Shown here: positions 15,169 to 23,169 of the stretch, piece by piece
How the letters are laid out: each line of letters begins with the position of its first letter
Numbering within the stretch: position 1 is the first letter of the stretch
Program-made: the position numbers and the translations under genes
Assembly (NCBI GenBank): GCA_947573385.1
Contig: CANPFP010000010.1
Coordinates: 1-37,753 of the forward strand
DNA length: 37,753 nt
Reading direction: 5' to 3'
Source of the DNA: an uncultured Bacillota bacterium
GTDB lineage: Bacteria > Bacillota > Clostridia > Oscillospirales > Oscillospiraceae
Notes under the pieces: generated by a model
Seen by the model: the letters and a program-made list of their open reading frames with translations, nothing else
Told to the model about the DNA's origin: nothing
The model's database searches: none

Positions 15169-17811
15169 ATGGGCGACTGGCACAGCCGGAGTGTGTCCCA
15201 GGTGATGGAGGATGTGGGCGGCCGGCCCGGGGGACTCACCGGCCGGGAGGCGGCCCAGCGGCTGGAGAAATACGGCCCCAACCAGCTGGCCCGGCCACAG
15301 CCCCCGGGGCTTCTGCTGCGCATCCTGGGCCAGCTGAAGGACCCCATGATTCTGGTGCTGCTGGCCGCCGCCGCCCTGTCCCTGGCGGCCAGCGGCGGGG
15401 AGGACTGGCTGGACGGGGTGATTATTCTGGTGATCGTGGTGGTCAACGGGGTAATCTCCATCACTCAGGAGGACCACGCCCAGCAGGCCCTGGAGGAGCT
15501 GCGGCGGATGTCCTCCCCCCAGGCCACCGCCCTGCGGGAGGGGGCTCCCCGGAAGATTTCCGCCACCGCCCTGGTGCCCGGGGACGTAATTCTGCTGGAG
15601 GCCGGGGACCAGGTCCCCGCCGACGCCCGGATTCTGGAGTGCAGCCGCCTCCAGGCCGACGAGTCGGCCATGACGGGGGAGTCGCTGCCGGTGGAGAAGG
15701 AGACCAGGGGAGCTCTCCCGGAGAACACCCCCCTGGGGGATCAGGTGAATATGCTTATTGCGGGCACCCTTATCACCGCCGGACGGGGCACCGCCCTGGT
15801 GGTGGCCACCGGCATGGACACCCAGATGGGCCGCATCGCGGGCCTGCTTCTGGACAGCGGCGAGGGGGACACCCCCCTCCAGAAACGGATGGGGGAAATC
15901 TCCAGGTCCCTGTCCTTCCTGTGCCTGGCGGTGTGCGCCGTGATGTTCGGGGTGGGGCTGTTCCAGGGGAAGGGGCTTTTGGATATGTTCCTCACCGCCG
16001 TCTCCCTGGCGGTGGCCGCCATCCCCGAGGGGCTGCCCGCCATTGTCACCATTGTGCTGGCTCTGGGCGTCCAGCGGCTGGCCGCCCGGAACGCCATTGT
16101 GAAGAAACTGCCCGCTGTGGAGACCCTGGGCTGCGCCGGGGTGATCTGCTCCGACAAGACGGGCACCCTCACCCAGAACAAAATGACGGTGCAGCAGGTG
16201 TGGCTTCCCCCCGGCACCCGGCGGCGGGATGCCATGCTGGCGGGGACCCTGTGCTCCGATGCCCGGCTGGAGTGGAAGGCCGGGGCGCCCACCGCCTCCG
16301 GCGACCCCACCGAGGGGGCCCTGGTGGTGGCCGCCGCCCGGGATGGGGTGGATCAAAACCGGGAGCTGGAGCACCTTTCCAGGGTGGCCGATATCCCCTT
16401 TGACTCCACCCGCAAGCTGATGACCACCATACATACCGATCGGTCGGGGGGCTGGACCGCCTTTGTGAAGGGGGCCCCGGACGTGCTGCTGGACCGGTGT
16501 GTCAACACAGCAAGGGGGCCTGTCACCCAGAGCGACCGGGCCCGCATCCTGGCCGCCAACGAGGAGATGGCAGGTAAGGCCCTGCGGGTGATTGCCGTGG
16601 CCCGGCGGGAGCTTTCCGCCCTGCCCCAAAATCCCCAGCCCGGCGAGGTGGAGCGGGAGCTCACCTTTTTAGGTCTCTTTGGCCTGATGGACCCGCCCCG
16701 GCCGGAGGTCCGCGCCGCCGTGGCCCGGTGCCACCTGGCGGGGGTGCGGCCGGTGATGATTACCGGCGACCACCGGGCCACCGCAGTGGCGGTAGCCAAG
16801 GAGCTGGATATCGCCCGCCCCGGAGACTGGTCGGTGACGGGGGCGGAGCTGGATTTTATGCCCCAGGAGCTGCTGGAGAACGACATTGAAAAGTTCGCCG
16901 TCTTCGCCCGGGTGTCCCCGGAGCACAAGATGCGCATTGTCCAGGCCTGGCAGAAGCGGGGCCGGGTGGTGGCCATGACGGGGGACGGCGTCAACGACGC
17001 CCCCGCCCTGAAGGCGGCTGACATCGGCTGCGCCATGGGGGTGGTGGGCACCGACGTGGCCAAGGGGGCGGCGGACATGATCCTCACCGACGACAACTTT
17101 TCCACCATCGTGGCCGCCATCGAGGAGGGCCGGGGGATCTACTCCAACATCCGCAAGGCCATCCACTACCTGCTCTCCTGCAACATCGGGGAGATTTTTA
17201 CCATCTTTGCCGCCACGCTGCTGGGCTTTGGGCAGATGCCCCTGGTACCGGTGCAGCTGCTGTGGCTTAACTTAGTAACCGACTCCCTTCCTGCCCTGGC
17301 CCTGGGGGTGGAGCCGGTGGAGGAGGGCGTGATGGAGGAAGACCCCCGGGACGCCTCCGCCGGCCTCTTTGACGGAAGGTTTTCCCTTCGCCTGGCCTGG
17401 CAGGGCCTGATGGTGGGGGGGCTCACCCTGGCGGCCTACTTTCTGGGGTTTACACGTCTGGCCGCCCCGGGGATGGAGGGGGCTGCCGCCAACACCATGG
17501 CCTTCGCCACCCTCACCCTGTGCCAGCTGTTCCACGCCTTCAATGTGCGCAGTGAGGACCGGTCCCTCTTTGCACAGGGGGTGCTGTCCAACCCGGCCAT
17601 GAACCGGGCCTTTCTTGCGGGACTGGCCATGCAGCTGTCTGTTCTGCTGGTGCCCCCCCTTCAGGGGGTGTTCTCTGTGACCCCCATGAACGCCCCCCAG
17701 TGGTTTACTGTGCTGGCTTTGGCTATGGCGCCCATCCCTATCTGCGAGTGGGCCAAGGCCGCGGGCCGGAAGGAAGATACAGAGAAGACCAGAGAGCCAG
17801 CAATAAAATAG
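15169..17811 (+). CDS. P-type (type II) cation-transporting ATPase, probably Ca2+
   Basis: Membrane pump that exports cations, most likely Ca2+, driven by ATP. The 880 residues follow the P2 layout: N-terminal cation-ATPase domain (SVSQVMEDVGGRPGG...EKYGPNQLA), actuator TGES, M4 AAIPEGLPA, phosphorylation motif CSDKTGTLTQNK (D329), nucleotide-binding KGAPD, hinge TGDGVNDAPALK, and M6 NLVTDSLPALALG. The IPEG.P and NLVTDSLPA residues are those of SERCA/PMCA-like bacterial Ca2+ pumps; the exact ion is inference. The start at 15169 has GGGAG upstream. TATACT occurs at 15134-15139 without a good -35, so the promoter is uncertain. It is flanked by terminators on both sides, so it is a single-gene unit. 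Confidence 0.93.
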   Translation: MGDWHSRSVSQVMEDVGGRPGGLTGREAAQRLEKYGPNQLARPQPPGLLLRILGQLKDPMILVLLAAAALSLAASGGEDWLDGVIILVIVVVNGVISITQEDHAQQALEELRRMSSPQATALREGAPRKISATALVPGDVILLEAGDQVPADARILECSRLQADESAMTGESLPVEKETRGALPENTPLGDQVNMLIAGTLITAGRGTALVVATGMDTQMGRIAGLLLDSGEGDTPLQKRMGEISRSLSFLCLAVCAVMFGVGLFQGKGLLDMFLTAVSLAVAAIPEGLPAIVTIVLALGVQRLAARNAIVKKLPAVETLGCAGVICSDKTGTLTQNKMTVQQVWLPPGTRRRDAMLAGTLCSDARLEWKAGAPTASGDPTEGALVVAAARDGVDQNRELEHLSRVADIPFDSTRKLMTTIHTDRSGGWTAFVKGAPDVLLDRCVNTARGPVTQSDRARILAANEEMAGKALRVIAVARRELSALPQNPQPGEVERELTFLGLFGLMDPPRPEVRAAVARCHLAGVRPVMITGDHRATAVAVAKELDIARPGDWSVTGAELDFMPQELLENDIEKFAVFARVSPEHKMRIVQAWQKRGRVVAMTGDGVNDAPALKAADIGCAMGVVGTDVAKGAADMILTDDNFSTIVAAIEEGRGIYSNIRKAIHYLLSCNIGEIFTIFAATLLGFGQMPLVPVQLLWLNLVTDSLPALALGVEPVEEGVMEEDPRDASAGLFDGRFSLRLAWQGLMVGGLTLAAYFLGFTRLAAPGMEGAAANTMAFATLTLCQLFHAFNVRSEDRSLFAQGVLSNPAMNRAFLAGLAMQLSVLLVPPLQGVFSVTPMNAPQWFTVLALAMAPIPICEWAKAAGRKEDTEKTREPAIK

Positions 17812-17817
17812 TTAGAG

Positions 17818-17865
17818 CACAGCCCCGCCGGCAAGCGCCTGGCGGGGCTGTTGTGTTTATTTTTT
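17818..17865 (+). terminator. Terminator of the P-type ATPase gene
   Basis: Stem CACAGCCCCGCC / GGCGGGGCTGTTGTG with an 11-nt loop, followed by TTTATTTTTT. The T-tract overlaps the 3' end of the convergent XRE gene. In the minus direction the hairpin lacks a good T-tract. Confidence 0.9.
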
Positions 17866-18081
17866 CGCCCGGGGGTAGGGCTCCTGAACATCCGTCAGTC
17901 CCAGCAGGTAGTCGATACTGGTGTTGTGAATTTTGGCAAGGGCAATCAGAATTGGAGTTGGAATATCATTTTCACCGGTTTCATATTTGGAATAACCGGT
18001 CTGTGACATGCCGAGCAGTTTTGCGATTTCGGTCTGGGTCAAGTCCTTATCCTCACGGAAATTACGAATCCTGGGATACAT
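17857..18081 (-). CDS. XRE-family transcriptional regulator (switch 1)
   Basis: 74 residues, almost entirely one helix-turn-helix domain of the Cro/C1 type: IRNFREDKDLTQTEIAKLLGMSQTGYSKYETGENDIPTPILIALAKIHNTSIDYLLG. The C-terminus is a short charged tail with no second domain, so it probably acts as a dimeric repressor without a ligand or cleavage domain. The ATG at 18081 follows GAGGTG; an in-frame GTG at 18090 overlaps that site and is rejected. It is divergent from a small ribbon-helix-helix gene, and the shared gap carries a 46-bp dyad. Autoregulation from that dyad is the simplest reading. It could be a phage- or plasmid-derived switch that stayed in the chromosome. Confidence 0.9.
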   Translation of the reverse strand: MYPRIRNFREDKDLTQTEIAKLLGMSQTGYSKYETGENDIPTPILIALAKIHNTSIDYLLGLTDVQEPYPRAKK

Positions 18082-18107
18082 GTAAGTCACCTCAAATTTA
18101 ACTATAG

Positions 18108-18153
18108 TCTAACCTAAAACAGGGTATTTACATTTACCCTGAAATAGGTTAGA
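18108..18153. promoter_or_regulatory. 46-bp dyad operator between the XRE and RHH genes
   Basis: Arms TCTAACCT (18108-18115) and CAGGGTA (18120-18126) are mirrored exactly by TACCCTG (18135-18141) and AGGTTAGA (18146-18153), around centre 18130.5. The dyad covers the plus promoter and the mirrored minus one (AATGTA-17-TAGACT). An outer pair, TCACCTCAA (18087-18095) / TTGAGGTGA (18159-18167), mostly reflects the two ribosome sites. Confidence 0.75.
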
Positions 18154-18155
18154 AT
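18127..18155 (+). promoter_or_regulatory. Promoter of the RHH gene inside the dyad
   Basis: TTTACA, 17-bp spacer, TAGAAT on the plus strand. The -10 overlaps the right arm of the dyad, so a protein bound there would block it. The leader would be only about 10 nt, with GAGGTG as the ribosome site. Confidence 0.65.
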
Positions 18156-18172
18156 AAGTTGAGGTGATTCGT

Positions 18173-18316
18173 ATGAAAAAAGGTCCCAGGAAGATCGTCA
18201 GCGTCAGGATGCCGCTGGACCTGTACGAAACATTGAAGCGACTGGCGGAGGAGGACGGGCGATCAGTTCCAAGCTGCATCCGCCTGATCTTGTGGGAGCG
18301 TTTGGGGAAAACATGA
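18173..18316 (+). CDS. Small ribbon-helix-helix (CopG/Arc-like) protein
   Basis: 47 residues, MKKGPRKIVSVRMPLDLYET and onward, with the RHH pattern: a short beta strand (KIVSVRMP), helix 1 (LDLYETLKRLAEEDGR), a turn, and helix 2 (SVPSCIRLILWERL). Such proteins bind DNA as dimers through the paired strands and are often antitoxins or plasmid copy-number regulators. The ATG at 18173 is preceded by GAGGTG at 6 nt. No toxin gene follows: the next feature is a terminator belonging to the convergent amylase gene. The gene may instead work with, or against, the divergent XRE protein. Its only clear context is the shared dyad. A solitary RHH regulator is the safest call. Confidence 0.75.
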   Translation: MKKGPRKIVSVRMPLDLYETLKRLAEEDGRSVPSCIRLILWERLGKT

Positions 18317-18321
18317 TACAG

Positions 18322-18352
18322 AAAAACAGAGACAGCCCGTGAGCTGTCTCTG
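18322..18352 (-). terminator. Terminator of the amylase-family gene
   Basis: Perfect 10-bp stem CAGAGACAGC / GCTGTCTCTG with a 6-nt loop. On the minus strand it is followed by TTTTTC. It may also slow plus-strand readthrough from the RHH gene. Confidence 0.88.
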
Positions 18353-18359
18353 TCCGCAT

Positions 18360-20207
18360 TTATTTGATGGAGAACACCGCGCCCGACCGGGGGGGCAGGG
18401 CGATGGTATACAGCCCGTCCATCTGGGAAAACTGGGGCCGGCCCATGAGAGGGAAGAGCTTGCCCTTGTCAAAGGAAAAGGCGTGTTCCTCGCCCCCGGC
18501 GTTGAAGGCGCACAGCAGCTGTTCATCTCCGGTCTCCCGGAGGAAGACCAGCAGAGGACCCTTCCCCAAAAGGTACTGGATGGAGCCCCGGCGCAGGGCG
18601 GGGTGCCGGCTGCGCAGGCGGCCCAGAGCCCGGTACCACTCCAGCAGCTCCCGGTCCTCCCGGCCCCAGGGGAAGGTCTGGCGGTTAAAGGGGTCTTCAA
18701 AGCCCTGCATCCCCACCTCGTCCCCGTAGTACACCGTGGGGGAGCCGGGAAAACAGAACAGCAGCAGGGCGGCGGCCTTCAGCAGGGCCCGGCCCTTCTT
18801 CAGCTGCCGGGGGGACAGGGTAAAGCCGGCCCGCCACTCCTTGGTCTGGTCCCGGTACTCGCCCCCCGCCCCCAGCAGGGTGAGCAGGCGGGGGGTGTCG
18901 TGGGTGTCCAGGGAGTTCATGGCGGAGTAGAAGGCGAAGGGGGGGTAGTTCTCCCGGATGGTCTCCATCCCCTTAACAAAGGCCTCCCCGCCGCCCCCCT
19001 GGAAGAAGGACAGGATAGCGGAGCGCAGGGGATAGTTCATCAGCCCGTCGCAGTGCCCTCCCAGGATGTGTTTCCGGCGCACCCCGTAGGCCACCTTGGT
19101 GGAGCCGTCCTCCCACACCTCGCCGATAATCACCGCGTCGGGCTTCTCCGCCCGGGCGGCGGCGTGGATACCGGCCACAAAGTCGTCGGGCAGCTCGTCG
19201 GCCACGTCCAGCCGCCAGCCGTCCGCCCCCGCCCTCAGCCACCGGCGGACCACGCTGTCCTCGCCGCCGAAGATGAAGTCCCGGTAGCCGGGGTCGTTCT
19301 CGTTGACGGCGGGCAGGGAGTAGATGCCCCACCAGCTGTCGTATTTGTTGGGCCACTGGGTAAAGCTAAACCAGGAGCGGTAGGGGGAGTCCTGGCTCTG
19401 CTTTGCCCCCGTCTCGGGGTAGAAGCCGTCACCGTTGAAGTAGCGGCTCACATAGCCGGTGTGGTTAAACACACCGTCCAGCATCACCCGCATCCCCCGC
19501 CGGTGGGCTTCGTCGCACAGCCGGGTAAAATCCTCGTTGGTCCCCAGCATGGGGTCCACCCGGCTGTAGTCGGCGGTGCCGTAGCGGTGGTTCTCCGCCG
19601 CCTCAAAGATGGGGTTGAAGTACAGGGTCTCCACCCCCAGGCTCTGGAGGTAGTCCAGCTTCTCCAGCACGCCCTGAAAGTCTCCGCCGAAGAAGTCCCG
19701 GTTGCGCACCTCGCCCCGGTCGTTGGGGCGGTACTCGGGGAATTCCCCCCAGCTTTGGTGGACCCACCGGCCCCCCACCATGCCCTCCGGGTCTGGAATT
19801 TTGCTGCGGCAGAAGCGGTCGGGGAAAATCTGATAGGTGGTCCCCTCGCCAAACCAGGCGGGGATATCCTCCTCCCCGTCGTAGACGGTGAGCTGGTAGG
19901 GACCCAGGTCCTGGGTGCGGCCATCCAGCTTTTCCAGCCGGAAGGAGTACCAGATCAGCCCTACATAGCCGGCGGTGTCCAGCTTGGTGGAAAACAGGTC
20001 CTGCCCCAGCTCGTGGCCCTGCCAGGACATTTTTGACACCACGATCTCGTTGAAGCGGCTCTCGAACCGGGCGGTAAGGCTGGCGTGGGAATAGCACTCC
20101 GCCCGGGGGGGACGGAGGGTAAAGCTTACCTGCGTTCCCGAGGACACTGCCCCGTAAGGTGTTTTGTACCGGGGATCCCGGGAGTCGTAGGTGGGTAAAT
20201 ATGGCAT
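18360..20207 (-). CDS. GH13 alpha-amylase-family glycoside hydrolase (neopullulanase/cyclomaltodextrinase-like)
   Basis: Cytosolic enzyme likely to hydrolyse alpha-1,4-glucans or maltodextrins. No signal peptide is present. The 615 residues start with an N-terminal beta domain (residues 1-115), as in GH13_20 enzymes. The (beta/alpha)8 barrel has TYQIFPDRFCRS, VETLYFNPIFEA, MRVMLDGVFNHTG and GWRLDVADE (nucleophile D334). The acid/base is E363 in IIGEVWED and the third carboxylate D437 in SLDTHDTPR. PTVYYGDEVGM follows, then a C-terminal beta domain. All three catalytic residues are present. The ATG at 20207 has GGAG upstream; a GTG three codons earlier lies in that site and is rejected. It follows the kinase-like gene across a palindromic repeat. 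Confidence 0.92.
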   Translation of the reverse strand: MPYLPTYDSRDPRYKTPYGAVSSGTQVSFTLRPPRAECYSHASLTARFESRFNEIVVSKMSWQGHELGQDLFSTKLDTAGYVGLIWYSFRLEKLDGRTQDLGPYQLTVYDGEEDIPAWFGEGTTYQIFPDRFCRSKIPDPEGMVGGRWVHQSWGEFPEYRPNDRGEVRNRDFFGGDFQGVLEKLDYLQSLGVETLYFNPIFEAAENHRYGTADYSRVDPMLGTNEDFTRLCDEAHRRGMRVMLDGVFNHTGYVSRYFNGDGFYPETGAKQSQDSPYRSWFSFTQWPNKYDSWWGIYSLPAVNENDPGYRDFIFGGEDSVVRRWLRAGADGWRLDVADELPDDFVAGIHAAARAEKPDAVIIGEVWEDGSTKVAYGVRRKHILGGHCDGLMNYPLRSAILSFFQGGGGEAFVKGMETIRENYPPFAFYSAMNSLDTHDTPRLLTLLGAGGEYRDQTKEWRAGFTLSPRQLKKGRALLKAAALLLFCFPGSPTVYYGDEVGMQGFEDPFNRQTFPWGREDRELLEWYRALGRLRSRHPALRRGSIQYLLGKGPLLVFLRETGDEQLLCAFNAGGEEHAFSFDKGKLFPLMGRPQFSQMDGLYTIALPPRSGAVFSIK

Positions 20208-20244
20208 TGGTATCACTCCGAACGATGGAATATCTGTAGGGGTG

Positions 20245-20345
20245 CCCTCTCAGTCAGCCCTTTGGGCTGCCAGCTCCCCCAGAGGGGGAGCTTTTTTACC
20301 TCTCCCTTTGGGAGAGGTGGCACGGCGAAGCCGTGACGGAGAGGG
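20245..20345. repeat. 101-bp CTCTC-type palindromic element
   Basis: It begins CCCTCTCAGTCAGCC and ends GTGACGGAGAGGG. Internal hairpins are AGCCC/GGGCT, GCTCCCCC/GGGGGAGC followed by six T (terminator-like on the plus strand, 20273-20297), CTCTCCC/GGGAGAG and CACGGC/GCCGTG. A related copy in reverse orientation lies at 36907-37029 and half a copy inside mutL. GTAGGGG lies just outside its left end (20236). Such elements are common in Oscillospiraceae genomes from my general knowledge. Confidence 0.8.
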
Positions 20346-20369
20346 TTTCTTCTCTGAAAAGGAGACTTT

Positions 20370-21308
20370 TCAGTGGTACTTATAGCGCCCGCCGCCGATG
20401 AACTCCCGGAGCAGAGAGTCCCGGGGCACCAGCGCGGGGTCGATAGACTCAAAATGCTCAAATGCCTTTACCAGCTCCAGCATCTCGTCGTGGCGCTCGT
20501 TGTCCCCGGGAACACTCTGGAGAATGGGGAGGGCGTAATTTTTCATCACCGGCACCTCGTAGGGCAGGGAGGAGTCGAAGACAATATCCGCCTTGCTGCG
20601 GAAGGGGGAGATGTACAGCTTTTCCCCCCGGCGCACGTTGGCCCACATGGCCAGCGTCTGGGCCACGCCGGCACCCCGGAAGCTGTAGTCCCGCACCGCC
20701 CGGCGGACGAGCCGCATCCAGGTGCCCTTGAAGCGCAGGACCGCCCCCTCGTTGATGTTGGACCGGGCGGATATGTACAGCTTGGCGGCTGCGGGGTGCC
20801 GGCCGGCGATGTCGTCGTTCAGGGCGTGGATGCCCTCGAAAATGGCGATCTCGTTCTTTTCCAGCTTCAGCGGGGTGCCCAGGCTGTCGTTGCGCATCTG
20901 GCGGGCAAACTCAAACTTGGGGATAAGAATTTCCTCCCCCCGGCTCAGGGCGGCGAAGTGCTGGCTGAGCAGATCCATGTCCAGGCACAGAGGAGACTCG
21001 TAGTCGATGCTGCCGTCGGGGGTGCGGGGGACGGTGGCGGGGTCCTGGGTGAGAAAGTAGTTGTCCATCGCCACCGCCCGGGAGTTCACCCCCCGGCGGA
21101 GCAGCTCCTCGGCGATTTTCATGGCCGTGGTGGTCTTGCCCGAGCCCGAGGGACCGGACAGCAGCACGATGGGGCTGTGCTCCAAATTGGACAGGATTCT
21201 GTCCGCCGCCAGCGATACCCGCTGGGCGTAGCTCTCGTCGCACTCGGCCAGAAATTCCGCCGCGCCGCTCCGGACGCGCCGGTTGATCTCCTGTAGTTGG
21301 TAGGCCAT
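20370..21308 (-). CDS. Uridine-kinase-like P-loop nucleoside kinase
   Basis: 312 residues with a P-loop SGPSGSGKTT (about residues 51-60) and the phosphoribulokinase/uridine kinase pattern: AVAMDNYFLTQDPATVPRTPDGSIDYESPLCLDMDLL, PKFEFARQMR, IFEGIHALND (Walker B-like), and a C-terminal half with RLVRRAVRDYSFRGAGVAQTLAMW. These match the clostridial 'nucleoside kinase' proteins related to Udk, often fused elsewhere to a TGS-like N-terminus; here only about 45 residues precede the kinase. It probably phosphorylates uridine or cytidine, but the exact substrate is not shown. The ATG at 21308 has GAGGAG upstream. The TGA lies in a perfect hairpin CTGAAAAG/CTTTTCAG (20354-20373). It follows hemZ across a repeat and is probably cotranscribed. 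Confidence 0.82.
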   Translation of the reverse strand: MAYQLQEINRRVRSGAAEFLAECDESYAQRVSLAADRILSNLEHSPIVLLSGPSGSGKTTTAMKIAEELLRRGVNSRAVAMDNYFLTQDPATVPRTPDGSIDYESPLCLDMDLLSQHFAALSRGEEILIPKFEFARQMRNDSLGTPLKLEKNEIAIFEGIHALNDDIAGRHPAAAKLYISARSNINEGAVLRFKGTWMRLVRRAVRDYSFRGAGVAQTLAMWANVRRGEKLYISPFRSKADIVFDSSLPYEVPVMKNYALPILQSVPGDNERHDEMLELVKAFEHFESIDPALVPRDSLLREFIGGGRYKYH

Positions 21309-21335
21309 AGGAATCTCCTCTCTTGGTTGAAATCG

Positions 21336-21410
21336 GTAAGGACGCTTCACGAAGCGTTCGCAAAAAGGGTATACCAATGGAGAGACGGACGCATCGTGAT
21401 GCGTCCCTAC
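21336..21410. repeat. 75-bp double-palindrome element after hemZ
   Basis: It begins GTAAGGACGC (one base off GTAGGG) and ends GCGTCCCTAC. The left palindrome is GACGCTTCACGAAGCGTT and the right GACGCATCGTGATGCGTC. The terminal CTAC supplies the TAG stop of hemZ. It lies between hemZ and the kinase-like gene. Confidence 0.82.
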
Positions 21411-22912
21411 GTCCGGTAAAACGCCCCGATCTCCGCCTTCTGCTCCAGCCCCCTGTCCAGGCCGGACAGGTAGTCCTGGGGGAATTTGGGGTTGGCAAGG
21501 CGGAGGATTTTTCCGCCGCCGATGAGCTTGGTCACGCCGCCGGCCCCCAGGGAGACCACGGTGTGCAGCTCCTCCATCATGACGATGTTATACAGGCTCT
21601 CCGCCCCCGGCCGGGTCCAGCCCACATTTTCCAGCGAGCCGGACATGTATTTCTGACGGTATAAATAGTAGGGGATATAACCGTTTGTTGTGAGAATCTG
21701 CTGGGACCAGTCCAGCATCCGGGCCACCTCCTCCCCGCCGGGGAGCGCTCCGCCGCGCTCCATCAGGGTGGAGCCCTTTTTCAGGGCCAGGGTGTGGACG
21801 GTAATGTTTTCCGGCTCCATGGCCAGCACCCCCTCCAGGGAGCGGCGGAAACCCGGGAAGGAGTCCCGGGGCAGGCCGGCGATCAGGTCCATGTTGATGC
21901 AGTCAAAGCCCACGTCCCGGGCCAGAGAGCAGGCTTCCCGGATGTCCCCGGCGGAGTGTTTCCGGCCGATGGCCTCCAGCACGTGGTCCTCCAGCGTCTG
22001 GGGGTTGACGGAGATGCGGCCGATGCGGTGGGCCTTCAATACCGCCAGCTTTTCCCGGGTGATGGTGTCCGGCCGGCCGGCCTCCACGGTGTACTCGGTG
22101 CAGCCCTCCAGAGGGAGACACTCCTCACATTGGGTCAGCAGCCGGTCCATCTGTCCGGCGGACAGAGTGGTGGGGGTGCCGCCCCCCATGTAGAAGGAGC
22201 GGATGGTCAGCCCCGTCTCCCGCAGGACCCGGCCCGTCTCGGCCACCTCCCGGAGCAGGCCCTCTACATAGGGCTCCACCAGCTTCAAGGTGCGGCCCAC
22301 ATCGGCGGAGACGAAGGAGCAGTAGGCGCACCGGGTGGGGCAGAAGGGGATGCCGATATACAGCGACACCTCCCCCTCCTTCAGCGACCGCTGTGTCTCC
22401 ACGCTGGCCCGGGCGCAGTCCACCGCCAGCTTTGCCCGGTCGGGGGAGACAAAATACCCCTTTCTCAGCTCCATCTCCGCCTGCTTTTCCGTCTGGCCGG
22501 CCAGCAGGGCCCGGGTGGGCAGCTTCACCGGACGTACTCCGGTCAGCGCCCCCCAGGGGGGCTGGGTCCCCAGCAGGGCGGTGCCCGCCTTGTAGAAGGC
22601 CAGCTTCAGGGCGTGCTGGACGGTGTGGTAGACCTGTTCCGGGGGGCGGTCCAGCTCCTCGGAGGGAAAGCGGCGCACCCCGTCGAAGCGTTCCTGATTG
22701 CGGAACACCAGGGCGCTGACGCTGGTCTGTTTTTCTCCCCGGCGGAGGGTGAAAATGACCGCGTTTCCCTCCCCGCTCAGGACTTTGGGCGGGGGACCCT
22801 CCGGGTACTCGGGCCGCTCCCCGGGGAACAGGGTGAGCATCATCTGCTCCGCTGCGTAGTGGTAACGCTCCGGCGACCAGGGGAAGTTGGAGGTCTCAAA
22901 ATACAGCTTCAT
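21407..22912 (-). CDS. hemZ: Coproporphyrinogen III dehydrogenase HemZ-like radical SAM protein
   Basis: Oxygen-independent oxidation of coproporphyrinogen III, or a related anaerobic tetrapyrrole reaction, using a 4Fe-4S cluster and S-adenosylmethionine. The 501 residues have the HemZ-type N-terminal extension (about residues 1-175, including WGALTGVRPVKLPTRALL). The HemN-like core follows with IGIPFCPTRCAYCSF (C191, C195, C198), FYMGGGTPTTL, TVEAGRPDTI, RISVNPQT and NMDLIAGLP. The 'GALTGVRP' block separates HemZ from HemN/HemW. The ATG overlaps the TGA of the upstream XRE gene by four bases (ATGA), so translation is coupled. The stop TAG comes from a palindromic repeat. No other haem gene is in the window, so the true substrate is uncertain. 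Confidence 0.88.
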   Translation of the reverse strand: MKLYFETSNFPWSPERYHYAAEQMMLTLFPGERPEYPEGPPPKVLSGEGNAVIFTLRRGEKQTSVSALVFRNQERFDGVRRFPSEELDRPPEQVYHTVQHALKLAFYKAGTALLGTQPPWGALTGVRPVKLPTRALLAGQTEKQAEMELRKGYFVSPDRAKLAVDCARASVETQRSLKEGEVSLYIGIPFCPTRCAYCSFVSADVGRTLKLVEPYVEGLLREVAETGRVLRETGLTIRSFYMGGGTPTTLSAGQMDRLLTQCEECLPLEGCTEYTVEAGRPDTITREKLAVLKAHRIGRISVNPQTLEDHVLEAIGRKHSAGDIREACSLARDVGFDCINMDLIAGLPRDSFPGFRRSLEGVLAMEPENITVHTLALKKGSTLMERGGALPGGEEVARMLDWSQQILTTNGYIPYYLYRQKYMSGSLENVGWTRPGAESLYNIVMMEELHTVVSLGAGGVTKLIGGGKILRLANPKFPQDYLSGLDRGLEQKAEIGAFYRT

Positions 22913-23130
22913 GGCTGCCGCTCCCGCGTCTCACTGCGGCCCACAAGATAGTCCAGACTGACGTCAAAGAAGTCGGCCAGGGCCAGCAGATGGTCGTATT
23001 CGGGGTGGCGGGTGCCCGCCTCGTAATATTGATATGCCCGTGGGCTCTGGCTGAACTGTTCGGCCATTTCCACCTGTTTCAGGCCCTTTTCTTTTCGCAG
23101 GAGTTTCAGCCGTTCTCCTAAATTTGCCAT
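22909..23130 (-). CDS. XRE-family transcriptional regulator (switch 2), upstream of hemZ
   Basis: 73 residues, a single helix-turn-helix: GERLKLLRKEKGLKQVEMAEQFSQSPRAYQYYEAGTRHPEYDHLLALADFFDVSLDYLVG. It resembles switch 1 in size and in its 'SxDYLxG' ending but differs in the recognition helix, so the two should have different operators. The ATG at 23130 follows AAGGGGGA; the frame extends 20 codons further through the promoter, which is rejected. It is the first gene of a unit with hemZ, overlapping it by four bases. The promoter overlaps that of the divergent gene at 23205, so this protein probably controls both. Confidence 0.9.
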   Translation of the reverse strand: MANLGERLKLLRKEKGLKQVEMAEQFSQSPRAYQYYEAGTRHPEYDHLLALADFFDVSLDYLVGRSETRERQP

Positions 23131-23140
23131 AAAATCCCCC

Positions 23141-23169
23141 TTGATACGAACATAACTTACGAGTATAAT
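23141..23169 (+). promoter_or_regulatory. Promoter of the small plus-strand gene
   Basis: TTGATA, 17-bp spacer, TATAAT. Its -10 overlaps the -10 of the divergent promoter at 23162-23190, so the two cannot be occupied at once. Direct repeats ACGAACA flank the shared region (23146-23152 and 23174-23180). Confidence 0.78.

Noticed and set aside
18173-18316. RHH protein as the antitoxin of a toxin-antitoxin pair
   Set aside because: No toxin-sized gene adjoins it; the next elements are a terminator and the convergent amylase gene.
18339-20036. 565-codon plus-strand frame opposite the amylase gene
   Set aside because: The minus-strand gene has all GH13 catalytic residues; this frame is low-complexity antisense.
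20213-20461. 82-codon minus-strand frame between the kinase-like and amylase genes
   Set aside because: It is the translated palindromic element plus kinase antiframe.
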